62,046 bases of DNA from JAWLHA01 sp041690535 (GTDB lineage Bacteria; Pseudomonadota; Gammaproteobacteria; Thiohalomonadales; Thiohalomonadaceae), in the NCBI GenBank assembly GCA_041690535.1, contig JAWLHA010000022.1, positions 1 to 62,046 of the forward strand, in the 5' to 3' direction. A program made the position numbers and the translations under genes. The notes beneath the pieces were generated by a model. That model was not told where the DNA came from. It ran no database searches and saw only the letters and a program-made list of their open reading frames with translations. This document shows, piece after piece, positions 47,789 through 57,197 of the stretch (position 1 is the stretch's first letter; each line of letters opens with the position of its first letter).

Positions 47789-48817
47789 CTACCCGCGCTC
47801 GAAGGAGACGATTTTGAAAGAGACCACCCGCACCGAACGCGGTGGCTTTTCGCCCAGATGGGCACGAACGTTGTCCTCGCCAAGGGCGAGCTTGATCAAT
47901 TCATCCTGATTGTCGAATGCCCGACGTTCCACGTTCAGGCGGGCGCGTACCTTGCCATCGACCTGTACAGGGATCTCCAGCAACTCCTGGCCCATGAGCT
48001 CCGGCTCCGGCTCGGGGAAGGTCGGTACGGTCTCGAACGACTCGCCGCCGATGATGAACCGGAATGCCGACCGCCAGCCATCCCCCAGGGGGAACGGGCG
48101 AGGGTATGCCGGCGAAAACGTCGCTGATGCGTCTTCGTGTTGGACGACCTGACGAAAGATCGCCATGGCCTTGGCCAAGCCGCCGCACTCGCCCATGGCC
48201 GACCGAACCCCATCCACCAGGCGATGGGCAACCGCCACGTCCGAACGCACGAGCGGGTCGGTGGTATCCGCGAGACACTGTCTTGCGTGAACATGCTCCA
48301 GGAGTTTCCGGGTCCCCTCGTGGAGACGCGACAGTCGCTCGGTATCGACTTGCGCTTCACCCAAGGGAATCGAGCAGAGCAAGGTCCTCAGCTCACCCGC
48401 CGACCAGCCTTGGGCAGTCAACGCTTCAACGTCCATCTGGCGCCTGTCGACATGAAGGCTCAGGTATGCACATACGTCGGCCCACGGACGTGCCGTCCGC
48501 TCTTCCAGGAACGACCATGTCCGTGGCGAACAGGGGTAGAGGAGGCAGTCCCCTGAAGGCCAGGTGTCGGGACGGTGTTGGTCGACCTCCTGCCAGTGGT
48601 CGATGGAGAGGCCCAGCGGCATTGTCAATGCGGCGGACGACTCCCGCACGGCATTGGCGGCTTCGCTTTCACTCGTCGGGTAGATGACCGTAAGCTCAGC
48701 TGCGTTTCCGCGGGTACGCTCATATCGGCAATGGGCATCGGCCTGGACCAGCGCCCGCGCAGCTCCTAGCGTGCTCCCTGCCTCCAAAGGCAGGAAGAGG
48801 ATGAATTGCTTGAACAA
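47789..48817 (-). CDS. Protein with LeuRS C-terminal-like domain, no synthetase core
   Basis: 342 residues from TTG at 48817, chosen because GGGAGG lies 4-5 bases upstream; an ATG at 48874 lacks a ribosome site. The last 70 residues (IPVQVDGKVRARLNVERRAF, ALGEDNVRAHLGEKPPRSVR, VVSFKIVSFE) closely resemble the C-terminal domain of leucyl-tRNA synthetase, which clamps tRNA-Leu. No HIGH or KMSKS motif is present. The N-terminal part (FILFLPLEAGSTLGAARALV) is unfamiliar. tRNA binding is inferred from the tail alone. Confidence 0.6.
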   Translation of the reverse strand: MFKQFILFLPLEAGSTLGAARALVQADAHCRYERTRGNAAELTVIYPTSESEAANAVRESSAALTMPLGLSIDHWQEVDQHRPDTWPSGDCLLYPCSPRTWSFLEERTARPWADVCAYLSLHVDRRQMDVEALTAQGWSAGELRTLLCSIPLGEAQVDTERLSRLHEGTRKLLEHVHARQCLADTTDPLVRSDVAVAHRLVDGVRSAMGECGGLAKAMAIFRQVVQHEDASATFSPAYPRPFPLGDGWRSAFRFIIGGESFETVPTFPEPEPELMGQELLEIPVQVDGKVRARLNVERRAFDNQDELIKLALGEDNVRAHLGEKPPRSVRVVSFKIVSFERG

Positions 48818-48898
48818 AATACCTCCCTTGGATAAAGCGAGTCCTGCCTTTTGGTAACTCCTGAACCTCCCCATCAGCCACGCGTACGGCCCGACACG

Positions 48899-49415
48899 TC
48901 AGTGGCCGGCAAGAAATTGTGCAATTAACGCCAGGTCAGGACACCCATGCAGCCGGGATTGACCGGTCCCAGGTTGCCGTGCAGCGTGCACTTGAAGTTG
49001 ACGTCGTCGAGCCAGACACAGCGGGTTCGCCCTAGCTCGAAAGGCCCACGGTGGTGGCCGTAGAAGTGAAACGTCGGCCGCTCCGATTCCAGTAATATCG
49101 ATAGAAACCACAAGAATGCCGTATTTCTGATAAAACCTCGATACACCTGAAAAGTTTTCGAGAAACCAGTCGTCCAGATGAGACCGATCGGCTACGCCTA
49201 CCTTGTCGCGCAGCTTCAGCTCCCGGTCGTACAGTCCGGCCGGGCCCGCCGGGCCGGCCCGCCTTTGTATCGACCTCGGTCAAATAAGGCTCCGCAACGT
49301 GGTCGTACGTGAATAGATGCCACGGCCACTGAAGATCGGCCCCAACGTGATCCTCCAGGATACGCTGGTCTGATCGGGCAAAATCCTCAGGCTTGCCGTC
49401 CGTTTGAGGCTCCAC
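48899..49415 (-). pseudogene. Decayed metallophosphoesterase-like gene
   Basis: Fragments in several frames: ILEDHVGADLQWPWHLFTYD and AEPYLTEVDTK upstream, then PTFHFYGHHRGPFELGRTRC followed by VWLDDVNFKC and GSMGVL-like NPGCMGVLTWR. GHHxGPF followed by a conserved Asn/Asp strand is what the C-terminal metal site of phosphoesterases looks like. The frame changes and lack of a start mark it as dead. Assignment of the family is moderate. Confidence 0.5.
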
Positions 49416-49540
49416 TGGTGAGAGTGGGTTTTTAGTGTACGCGCCAAACTGCAGCCCCAGCGCCTCGGATTGAAAGTGGTCTGCGCAGCACCGGCTAGAA
49501 GGCCTGGAGAGCTTCGCGATTTGTGGGGATCAAAAATGAA

Positions 49541-49568
49541 AAAGGGCCTGAACAGTTGTTCGGCCCTT
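49541..49568 (-). terminator. Terminator after tRNA-Pro
   Basis: On the minus strand AAGGGCCGAACAACTGTTCA followed by GGCCCTTTTT forms a stem and ends in a T-run. It lies 23 bases beyond the tRNA and closes the ihfA-merR-tRNA transcription unit or the tRNA alone. Confidence 0.8.
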
Positions 49569-49588
49569 AATCTAACTATCTGATTTTG

Positions 49589-49667
<79 letters not shown>

Positions 49668-49749
49668 AAAGGTAGGCTTCTTCTCACGGGTTCGCCCCGA
49701 AAGAGGCGCAAACTATACACTACTTTTTGGAGAATGCAAAAGGAAATCT

Positions 49750-50106
49750 CTAGCGTTTCAGTATATCCAGGATTTCCTCGAGCTCGCCGCGAATCTGGCG
49801 GATGATCTGCTGGCTCTGGGCCGAATCGTTTTTGGCGTTATCCCCTTCCAGCTGCTGACGGGCCCCACCGATGGTGAAACCCTGTTCGTACAGCAGCGAA
49901 CGGATCTGGCGGATCACGATGACATCCTGGCGCTGGTAATAGCGGCGGTTTCCCCGCCGCTTTACCGGCTTGAGCTGTGGGAATTCCTGCTCCCAGTAGC
50001 GCAGCACATGCGGTTTGACCTGGCAGAGGTCGCTCACCTCACCGATGGTGAAGTAGCGCTTGCCAGGGATGACCGGCAGCTCATTGTTGTTGCTGGGTTC
50101 CAGCAT
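49750..50106 (-). CDS. MerR-family regulator linked to ihfA
   Basis: A 118-residue regulator with the MerR winged helix KRYFTIGEVSDLCQVKPHVL followed by RYWEQEFPQLKP and RRYYQRQDVIVIRQI. It lacks a recognisable metal- or drug-binding C-terminal domain and ends in a short coiled coil. The same gene follows ihfA in many gammaproteobacteria. Its start overlaps ihfA by 26 bases. The target genes are unknown. Confidence 0.9.
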   Translation of the reverse strand: MLEPSNNNELPVIPGKRYFTIGEVSDLCQVKPHVLRYWEQEFPQLKPVKRRGNRRYYQRQDVIVIRQIRSLLYEQGFTIGGARQQLEGDNAKNDSAQSQQIIRQIRGELEEILDILKR

Positions 50107-50386
50107 AGGCCTCTACCCTCGCCTTCAGCTTCTGTCCCGGGCGGAAGGTCACCACGCGCCGCGCAGTGATGGGGATCTCCTCCCCGGTCTTTGGGTTGCG
50201 GCCGGGCCGCTGGTTCTTGTCCCGCAAATCGAAATTTCCGAAACCGGAGAGCTTCACCTGATTTCCGTTCTCCAGCGCTCCGCGAATCTCCTCGAAAAAC
50301 TGCTCCACCAATTCTTTGGCCTCACGCTTGTTGAGGCCCAGCTCCTCAAATAATTTCTCTGCAATCGTTGCCTTAGTCAGTGCCAT
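50081..50386 (-). CDS. ihfA: Integration host factor, alpha subunit
   Basis: 101 residues, starting MALTKATIAEKLFEELGLNK. The DNA-bending arm has GRNPKTGEEIPITARRVVTF with the conserved Pro that intercalates. IHF bends DNA at promoters, replication origins and recombination sites. It follows pheT by two bases, the order pheS-pheT-ihfA known in E. coli. Full length and standard. Confidence 0.97.
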   Translation of the reverse strand: MALTKATIAEKLFEELGLNKREAKELVEQFFEEIRGALENGNQVKLSGFGNFDLRDKNQRPGRNPKTGEEIPITARRVVTFRPGQKLKARVEAYAGTQQQQ

Positions 50387-50388
50387 TT

Positions 50389-52767
50389 CTAGTCTCTTAG
50401 GGTCGCACCGAACTCCGTCTTCAAGGATTCGACGATATTCTTGATGGCCGCATCGACCTCTTCGTCCTTAAGGGTGCGCGATTGGGCCTGCAAGGTCAAC
50501 CCTACTGCGACACTTTTTCTACTCGGATCAATGCGTTCGCCCGCATACACATCAAACAGCTTTAGGTTTTGCAATGTCTCCGGGGCGTTTGCACGGATGG
50601 CGGCCATGATCCGCTCCGCCGGCAGGCCGCGATCAACCACGATGGCGATATCACGGCGAATGGCCGGGAACTTCGACAGTTCGGCGAACGTTGGGAGGCG
50701 TCCTCGCTGCAGTGCGTCCAGCCTCACTTCAAAGACGAACACCTTGCCCGGCACCCCCAAGGCCTTTTCAACGCCCGGGTGAAGCGCCCCGATCCAGCCG
50801 ATGGGCTCGCCCCCTAACGACACACTTGCGGATTGACCCGGGTGAAGTACGGGATTCTCCTCAGGAGAAAAGATAAGCTCCCCCTGGCGCCCCGTCAACG
50901 CGACGATCGACTCAAGATCCCCTTTTAGATCAAAGAAATCGACCATTCTCGTGCCGGTGGCCCACTGTTCCGGCAAGGCCGGGCCGAAGGCGATACCCGC
51001 AAGCACAAGCTCCTGCCGGACCTCCCCTGCTTCCGGAACGAACCGCAACCCTGCCTCGAACAACCGCACACGCCCCTGCTGCCGATTCACGTTATGCAGC
51101 AGTGCCTGGACAAGGCCCGGCCACAACGTGGTGCGCATGACGGACATGTCGGCCGAAATGGGGTTGGCGAGGGCCACCGGCTGCCGTGCGGGGTCCAGGA
51201 GACTATGGATCTTCGGGTCCACAAAGCTGTAGGTGATCGCCTCCTGGTAGCCGAGGTCGACCAGGGCAGCCTTGAACCGCCGCAGGGAGGTATGCGCCTC
51301 CGGCCGGGAAAGCATCGTGAGGGTGCCAACGGGCAGCGTGCTCGGCAGAGAGCTGTATCCCACAATGCGGCCGATCTCCTCGATGAGATCCTCTTCAATA
51401 CCGATGTCGAACCGAAATGGCGGCGCCGTCACCTGCCACTCCCCGGCGGCAGCGACCACACTCATGCCCAGCCCGGTGAGGATCGCCTCAATGCGGGCTG
51501 GATCAACCTGCGCCCCAAGAACCCGGCCGACACGCGCGGCCCGCAACCGAATGGGGTTGCGTTTCGGGAGATGCTCCTCGGCCGCCACCTCGATGACGGG
51601 GCCGGCCTCGCCCCCGACGATATCGAGAAGCAGGGCCGTGGCCCGCTCCATGGCACGCCGCTGCAAATCCGGGGAGACGCCCCGCTCGAACCGATGTGAG
51701 GAGTCGGTGTGCAGGCCATAACGGCGGGCCCGACCGGCCAGGCACTCCGGTGTGAAAAAGGCACTCTCCAGGAAGATGTCGGTGGTCTCGTCCCCTACGG
51801 ACGATGGTTCGCCCCCCATGATACCGGCGAGGGCCAGGGGACCCGAATCATCGACGATCAGCAGGGTGTCGGCCTCGGGCGTCACCTCGTCCCCATTGAG
51901 CAGCAACAGCTTCTCGGCCCCGCTGGCGTGCCGCACCCGGATGCTACCGCTGAGCTTGGCCAGGTCGAAAGCATGCATCGGTTGCCCGAGCTCCAAAAGG
52001 ACGTAGTTGGTCACGTCCACCAAGGGCCCCAAGCTGCGCAACCCGCTGCGGCGCAGCCGCTCTTTCATCCACATGGGGGTTTCGCGCGTGGGATCGACCC
52101 CGCGCAGCACCCGCCCCACATAGCGCGGGCAGTCGGCGGGCGCCTCCAGCACCACGGGGAACGTCGCATCCGTCGCCGGGACCACCGGCTCCATGGGCGG
52201 GCCCGTGACCTCCAGCCCGTGCAGCACGCCCACTTCCCGGGCAATGCCGGCCACCCCAAGGCAGTCACTGCGATTGGGGGTCAAGCCCAGCTCAATGGTG
52301 GCGTCATCAAGTCCGAGGTAATCTCGGATGTCTTGCCCCACCGGGCTGTGGGAGGGCAAATCCATGAGCCCTTCCGACGCCTCGGAAAGCCCCAGTTCCT
52401 TTGCCGAGCAGAGCATGCCGAAGGACTCCACCCCACGGAGCTTGGCCTTTTTGATCCTGAAATCACCCGGCAGCGTGGCGCCGACCACTGCCGTGGGAGC
52501 GTGCATCCCCTCGTAGACGTTGGGGGCTCCGCAAACGATGCTCAATGCGGCCTCCGCCCCGACATCCACCTGGCAGATTCTCAGCTTGTCGGCGTCCGGG
52601 TGAGGCTCTACCCTAGCCACCCTGCCGATCACCACCCCTTGAAACTCCGGGGCCACCGGCTCCACCGCATCCACTTCCAAGCCTGCCATAGTAAGCTGGT
52701 GCACCAGCTCTTCCGTCGAGACGGAGGGGTTTACCCACTCCCGCAGCCACTGTTCGCTGAATTTCAT
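50389..52767 (-). CDS. pheT: Phenylalanyl-tRNA synthetase beta subunit
   Basis: 792 residues. The start MKFSEQWLREWVNPSVSTEE is standard. An EMAP-like tRNA-binding domain (residues about 40-150) is followed by B3/B4 editing, B5 and a catalytic-like core, and a C-terminal anticodon-binding domain (PAIRRDIAIVVDRGLPAERI). With PheS it forms the heterotetramer that charges tRNA-Phe; the beta subunit removes wrongly attached Tyr. It follows pheS by 117 bases. No missing segment is seen. Confidence 0.97.
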   Translation of the reverse strand: MKFSEQWLREWVNPSVSTEELVHQLTMAGLEVDAVEPVAPEFQGVVIGRVARVEPHPDADKLRICQVDVGAEAALSIVCGAPNVYEGMHAPTAVVGATLPGDFRIKKAKLRGVESFGMLCSAKELGLSEASEGLMDLPSHSPVGQDIRDYLGLDDATIELGLTPNRSDCLGVAGIAREVGVLHGLEVTGPPMEPVVPATDATFPVVLEAPADCPRYVGRVLRGVDPTRETPMWMKERLRRSGLRSLGPLVDVTNYVLLELGQPMHAFDLAKLSGSIRVRHASGAEKLLLLNGDEVTPEADTLLIVDDSGPLALAGIMGGEPSSVGDETTDIFLESAFFTPECLAGRARRYGLHTDSSHRFERGVSPDLQRRAMERATALLLDIVGGEAGPVIEVAAEEHLPKRNPIRLRAARVGRVLGAQVDPARIEAILTGLGMSVVAAAGEWQVTAPPFRFDIGIEEDLIEEIGRIVGYSSLPSTLPVGTLTMLSRPEAHTSLRRFKAALVDLGYQEAITYSFVDPKIHSLLDPARQPVALANPISADMSVMRTTLWPGLVQALLHNVNRQQGRVRLFEAGLRFVPEAGEVRQELVLAGIAFGPALPEQWATGTRMVDFFDLKGDLESIVALTGRQGELIFSPEENPVLHPGQSASVSLGGEPIGWIGALHPGVEKALGVPGKVFVFEVRLDALQRGRLPTFAELSKFPAIRRDIAIVVDRGLPAERIMAAIRANAPETLQNLKLFDVYAGERIDPSRKSVAVGLTLQAQSRTLKDEEVDAAIKNIVESLKTEFGATLRD

Positions 52768-52884
52768 TGGTCAGTCACGAATCCAAGTTGCACGATCCGA
52801 GAGACAAGACCCAAGTTGCGGGGAACAGGTCTGACGCCAACCGGCGCCCCTGCAACCTGCCACTTGTCTCCTGTCTCTTCTCAC

Positions 52885-53904
52885 TCATCTGAACTGCTGC
52901 AAAAAGCGCAGATCGTTTTCGAAGAAGAGGCGCAGGTCGTTCACCCCGTACCGCAGCATCGCCAGACGCTCCACACCGAGGCCAAAGGCCAGACCGGTGA
53001 AGCGCTCGGTGTCCACGCCCACGTGCTTGAACACTTGCGGATGAACCATTCCGCAGCCGAGAACCTCCAGCCAGCCGGTGTTGCTGCAGACCCGGCAGCC
53101 CCTCCCACCACACTCCACGCACTGCACGTCCACCTCCGCAGAGGGCTCTGTGAATGGGAAGTACGAGGGGCGAAAACGCACAGCCAACTCCTGCTCGAAG
53201 AAGTTTTGCAGGAACTCGTGCAGGATCCCTTTAAGGTCCGTGAAGCTCACCCGTTCGTCCACCACCAAGCCTTCCACCTGATGGAACATCGGCGTGTGGG
53301 TCACATCCGAATCACAACGATAGACCCGGCCTGGCGCAATGACCCGCAGCGGCGGCTCGCGATTCTCCATCACCCGGATCTGCACCGGCGAGGTGTGTGT
53401 ACGCAGCACCGTGTGGGCATCGAAGTAGAACGTGTCGTGCATTGCACGGGCCGGGTGGGACTCCGGGATGTTCAGTGCTTCGAAGTTGTGGTAATCGTCT
53501 TCGATCTCCGGCCCTTCGGCCACCTCGAAGCCCATGGAGGCAAAGAGCGCCTCGATCCGCTGCAGGGTGCGGGTCACAGGGTGGAGCCCCCCGGTCTCCT
53601 GCTGGCGCCCGGGCAGCGTCACGTCGACCGCTTCCGCCCGAAGCTTGGCGTTCAGGCGTTCACCCTCCAGGGTGCTCTTGCGCGCCTCCAGCGCCTCCTG
53701 CACGGCAGTCTTGGCATCGTTGATGGCCTGCCCCACCTTGGGACGCTCTTCCGGCGAGAGTTTCCCCAGAGATTTCATCTGCTCGGTCAGCGCGCCTTTC
53801 TTGCCGAGGTAGCGGACCCGCAGATCATCGAGCACCCGCAGGTCCTCGGCGGCGGCAATCGCCTTCCGGGCCTCCTCAACCAGCTGTATCAGATCGCCTT
53901 GCAC
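52885..53904 (-). CDS. pheS: Phenylalanyl-tRNA synthetase alpha subunit
   Basis: 339 residues starting at GTG, behind GGAAGG. An N-terminal coiled coil is followed by the class II core: motif 2 in RFRPSYFPFTEPSAEVDVQC, a Cys-containing insert (CVECGGRGCRVCSNTGW) and motif 3 in GLAFGLGVERLAMLRYGVND. It catalyses aminoacylation in the complex with PheT. A strong hairpin lies between rplT and this gene and probably controls expression. A Cys-rich loop is a normal feature of this subunit in many bacteria. Confidence 0.97.
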   Translation of the reverse strand: MQGDLIQLVEEARKAIAAAEDLRVLDDLRVRYLGKKGALTEQMKSLGKLSPEERPKVGQAINDAKTAVQEALEARKSTLEGERLNAKLRAEAVDVTLPGRQQETGGLHPVTRTLQRIEALFASMGFEVAEGPEIEDDYHNFEALNIPESHPARAMHDTFYFDAHTVLRTHTSPVQIRVMENREPPLRVIAPGRVYRCDSDVTHTPMFHQVEGLVVDERVSFTDLKGILHEFLQNFFEQELAVRFRPSYFPFTEPSAEVDVQCVECGGRGCRVCSNTGWLEVLGCGMVHPQVFKHVGVDTERFTGLAFGLGVERLAMLRYGVNDLRLFFENDLRFLQQFR

Positions 53905-53969
53905 GTCAATTCACCTTCCAGTTCGCAGTGGCAGTCAGACGAGTTCGAAGCGTAACAGGGGCACAAATA

Positions 53970-53999
53970 GAAAGGGGAAGGCCGAGGCCTTCCCCTTTC
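53970..53999 (-). promoter_or_regulatory. Hairpin in the rplT-pheS interval
   Basis: GAAAGGGGAAGGCC and GGCCTTCCCCTTTC are perfect 14-base inverted arms with a 2-base centre. In E. coli a Phe-rich leader peptide and attenuator lie at this position. Here a short frame through the hairpin reads ASAFPFLFVPLLRFEL, with four Phe. It is a candidate attenuator or terminator; there is no clear T-run. Confidence 0.6.
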
Positions 54000-54031
54000 T
54001 CACGTCTTCGCAGAGTACGCAGACGGTGCCG

Positions 54032-54391
54032 TTAAGCGGAGAGGCTGGCCTTGGCCTTCTCTGCGAGGGCGGCAAAACCGCCCTTGTCGAACACCGCGAT
54101 GTCCGCCAGTACCTTGCGGTCGATCTCAACCCCGGCCTTTTTCAGGCCATCGATCATCCGGCTGTAGGAGAGACCGCACTCACGCGCTGCCGCGTTGATA
54201 CGGGTGATCCACAGGGCGCGGAACTGACGCTTGCGCTGACGGCGGTCGCGGTAGGCGTACTGACCGGCCTTGATCACCGCCTGCTTGGCGACGCGGAATA
54301 CATTTTTGCGGCGGCCGTAATAACCCTTGGCCTGATCCAGGACTTTCTTGTGCCTGGCGCGTGCGATCACGCCACGTTTGACTCGTGCCAT
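54032..54391 (-). CDS. rplT: Ribosomal protein L20
   Basis: 119 residues, starting MARVKRGVIARARHKKVLDQ, with GLSYSRMIDGLKKAGVEIDR in the C-terminal domain. L20 is needed for early 50S assembly and in E. coli represses rpmI-rplT translation by binding the leader. It follows rpmI by 17 bases in the infC-rpmI-rplT operon. Confidence 0.98.
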   Translation of the reverse strand: MARVKRGVIARARHKKVLDQAKGYYGRRKNVFRVAKQAVIKAGQYAYRDRRQRKRQFRALWITRINAAARECGLSYSRMIDGLKKAGVEIDRKVLADIAVFDKGGFAALAEKAKASLSA

Positions 54392-54408
54392 TGTTCCTTA
54401 CCTCTTTC

Positions 54409-54606
54409 TCAGCTGTGGGGCAGCATGCGGGCGACCATACGGGTATCAACATCGGCCACCATGGTGCCGTGGCGCAGCTGACGCTTCCGCTTGGTGCTCT
54501 TTTTGGTAAGGATGTGGCGCTTGAAGGACTGCGCGCGCTTGAAGCCGCCGGAGCCGGTCTTCTTGAAACGCTTCGCCGCGCCCCGGTTCGTTTTGAGCTT
54601 GGGCAT
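54409..54606 (-). CDS. rpmI: Ribosomal protein L35
   Basis: 65 residues starting MPKLKTNRGAAKRFKKTGSG, very basic and of standard length. Another start two codons earlier is possible, but MPKLKTN is universal. It lies between infC and rplT, as in most bacteria. Confidence 0.98.
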   Translation of the reverse strand: MPKLKTNRGAAKRFKKTGSGGFKRAQSFKRHILTKKSTKRKRQLRHGTMVADVDTRMVARMLPHS

Positions 54607-54743
54607 TTCCAAATACTCCGCATTTTCGGTTTTGTATCAAACGCACGTTTGCGACTGGACGCCTTGCGGCGGACAGTAGTGCGCCCGTAGACCCCCGCTG
54701 GACCCCGCGGCCCCATCCTGGGTGGGAAACCGCGGCCGGAGAA

Positions 54744-55268
54744 CTACTTCTTCTTTTTCGGGGCGATGAGCATCACCATCTGGCGGCCTTCCATCCTTGG
54801 GAACTGGTCCACAGTTCCCAGTTCAGCCACGTCGGCTTCGACGCGCTTCAACAGATTACGGCCGATATCCTGGTGTGCCATTTCACGGCCACGGAACCGC
54901 AAGGTTACCTTGACCCTGTCCCCGTCACTAAGGAAACGCGTCAGGTTGCGTAGTTTGACCTGATAGTCTCCCTCTTCAGTCCCAGGACGAAATTTGACTT
55001 CCTTGACCTGAACCTGCTTCTGCTTCTTTCGAGCGGCCTGCTGCTTCTTGCTCTCTTCGAACAGATACTTGCCGTAGTCCATGATGCGACAGACCGGCGG
55101 TTTGGCCTGGGGAGCAACCTCCACCAAGTCCAACTCCCTTTCGGATGCCAGCTGCAGCGCCTGCTCAATGGACAGAATTCCAATCTGTTCGCCATCGTCG
55201 CCGACTACGCGGACCTCGGGTACCCTGATCTGTTCGTTGATCCGGGCCTTGTCGTCTTTGGTTACGAT
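54744..55268 (-). CDS. infC: Translation initiation factor IF-3, ATC start
   Basis: 174 residues. The frame needs the N-terminus IVTKDDKARINEQIRVPEVR, which begins with ATC at 55266-55268; no ATG, GTG or TTG lies near. IF-3 checks the start codon at the ribosomal P site, and a non-standard start (AUU in E. coli) lets it limit its own synthesis. The core VDLVEVAPQAKPPVCRIMDY-like segment and the C-terminal KVTLRFRGREMAHQDIGRNL are present. The ribosome site GAGG lies in the end of thrS, three bases upstream of the start. Confidence 0.92.
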   Translation of the reverse strand: MVTKDDKARINEQIRVPEVRVVGDDGEQIGILSIEQALQLASERELDLVEVAPQAKPPVCRIMDYGKYLFEESKKQQAARKKQKQVQVKEVKFRPGTEEGDYQVKLRNLTRFLSDGDRVKVTLRFRGREMAHQDIGRNLLKRVEADVAELGTVDQFPRMEGRQMVMLIAPKKKK

Positions 55269-55271
55269 CCT

Positions 55272-57197
55272 CTAACCCTCCAAAACAGTACGGCCGCGGT
55301 TCGCGATTTCCGCGGTCAGTTTCTCGGCAAAGTCCTCCAGAGGCATGCTGCCGAGGTCCTTACCGCCACGCGTGCGCACGGCCACGACTCGATTCTCGAC
55401 TTCGCGATCCCCGATGACCAGCATATAGGGGACGCGGTGAAGCGTGTGCTCGCGAATTTTAAAGCCGATCTTCTCATTTCTCAAGTCGGCTTTGATGCGA
55501 ACCCCTCTACTTTTGAGGGTACTCACCACCTCGTTCACGAATTCCGCCTGGCGATCGGTGATGTTCATGACCACCGCCTGGGTTGGGGCCAACCAGGTCG
55601 GGAACGCCCCGGCGTAGTGTTCGATGAGTACCCCGATGAATCGCTCGAGCGATCCCAGGATGGCCCGATGAAGCATGACGGGCACCTGTTTGGAGCCATC
55701 TTCGGCGATGTAGTGCGCCCCCAAACGACCTGGCATGTTGAAATCGACCTGGATGGTGCCGCACTGCCACACCCGCCCCAGGCAGTCCTTCAGAGAGAAC
55801 TCAATCTTCGGCCCGTAGAAGGCCCCCTCGCCGGGCTGCAGGTCCCAGGGGAGCCCCTTGTCGTTAAGGGCCCGCTCCAGAGCATGCTCGGCCTTGTCCC
55901 AAATCTCGTCGGACCCGACCCGCTGTGCGGGGCGGGTGGAGAGCTTGATGATGACATCCTCGAAGCCGAAATCCTGGTACACCTTATATAGTAGGTCGAT
56001 GAAGCCGGCGACCTCCTCCTGGATTTGATCCTCAGTGCAGAAGATGTGGGCATCGTCCTGGGTGAAGCCACGTACCCGCATAATGCCGTGCAGGGTCCCG
56101 GAAGGCTCGTTGCGGTGGCAGGAGCCGAATTCCGCCATGCGCAGCGGCAGATCACGGTAGCTCTTCAGCCCCTGATTGAAGATCAGGATGTGGCAGGGGC
56201 AGTTCATCGGCTTGACGGCAAAGGTCCGCTTCTCCGACTCCGTAGTAAACATGTCGTCGCGAAACTTCTCCCAGTGGCCGGACTTCTCCCACAGCACCCG
56301 GTCGGCCAGCGCCGGGGTCCTCACTTCCTGGTAGTCGTTCTCCCGCAGCACCTTGCGGACGTACTGCTCCACCTGCTGGTAGAGCAACCAGCCATTGTCA
56401 TGCCAGAAGATCATCCCCGGCGCCTCTTCCTGTACGTGGAAGAGGTCCAGCTGGCGGCCGATCTTACGGTGGTCGCGCTTTTCCGCCTCTTCAAGGCGGT
56501 GCAGATACTCCTTCAGCGCCTTCTTGTCGGTCCACGCCGTGCCATAGATACGCTGCAACATCTCATTGCGGGAATCCCCCCGCCAGTAGGCCCCGGCCAG
56601 CTTCATCAGCTTGAATGCCTTGAGCTTGCCAGTGGACGGCACGTGCGGTCCGCGGCACAGATCGATGAAGTCGCCCTGGCGATAAAGCGAGATCTGCTCT
56701 CCGTGCGGAATGTCCTCAATGATTTCCGCCTTGTAGGCTTCCCCCATTCCGCGGAAGAAGTCGATGGCCTCTTCCCGCAGCATTACGGAGCGTTCGACCG
56801 GCAAATCCTGGCTGGCGAGTTCCTCCATCTTCTTCTCGATCGCCTCCAGGTCTTCAGGGGTGAAGCCCTTTTCATAGGCGAAATCGTAATAGAAACCGTC
56901 CTCGATGACCGGGCCAATGGTCACCTGCGCCTCAGGAAACAGTTGCTTGACGGCCTGGGCAAGCAGATGCGCGGTGGAGTGGCGGATGACCTCGAGACCT
57001 TCAGGGTCCCGTTCGGTAATGATGGCGAGCGAGGCGTCCTGATCGAGCACGTAGGAGGTATCGACCAGTTTGCCATCGATCTTGCCCGCAAGGGCTGCCT
57101 TTGCCAGGCCCGGACCGATGTCGGCCGCCACGTCACGGATGGTGACAGACTGGTCGAAATGACGCTGGGAACCGTCGGGAAGCGTAATGATAGGCAT
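55272..57197 (-). CDS. thrS: Threonyl-tRNA synthetase
   Basis: 641 residues starting MPIITLPDGSQRHFDQSVTI, a TGS domain. An editing domain (HSTAHLLAQAVKQLFPEAQV) and the class II core with MNCPCHILIFNQGLKSYRDL, then RNEPSGTLHGIMRVRGFTQD, follow; the C-terminal anticodon domain has QAEFVNEVVSTLKSRG. The zinc ligands Cys and His are visible. It is the first gene of the thrS-infC-rpmI-rplT cluster. The frame is open for 36 codons upstream, without a fitting start. Confidence 0.97.
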   Translation of the reverse strand: MPIITLPDGSQRHFDQSVTIRDVAADIGPGLAKAALAGKIDGKLVDTSYVLDQDASLAIITERDPEGLEVIRHSTAHLLAQAVKQLFPEAQVTIGPVIEDGFYYDFAYEKGFTPEDLEAIEKKMEELASQDLPVERSVMLREEAIDFFRGMGEAYKAEIIEDIPHGEQISLYRQGDFIDLCRGPHVPSTGKLKAFKLMKLAGAYWRGDSRNEMLQRIYGTAWTDKKALKEYLHRLEEAEKRDHRKIGRQLDLFHVQEEAPGMIFWHDNGWLLYQQVEQYVRKVLRENDYQEVRTPALADRVLWEKSGHWEKFRDDMFTTESEKRTFAVKPMNCPCHILIFNQGLKSYRDLPLRMAEFGSCHRNEPSGTLHGIMRVRGFTQDDAHIFCTEDQIQEEVAGFIDLLYKVYQDFGFEDVIIKLSTRPAQRVGSDEIWDKAEHALERALNDKGLPWDLQPGEGAFYGPKIEFSLKDCLGRVWQCGTIQVDFNMPGRLGAHYIAEDGSKQVPVMLHRAILGSLERFIGVLIEHYAGAFPTWLAPTQAVVMNITDRQAEFVNEVVSTLKSRGVRIKADLRNEKIGFKIREHTLHRVPYMLVIGDREVENRVVAVRTRGGKDLGSMPLEDFAEKLTAEIANRGRTVLEG

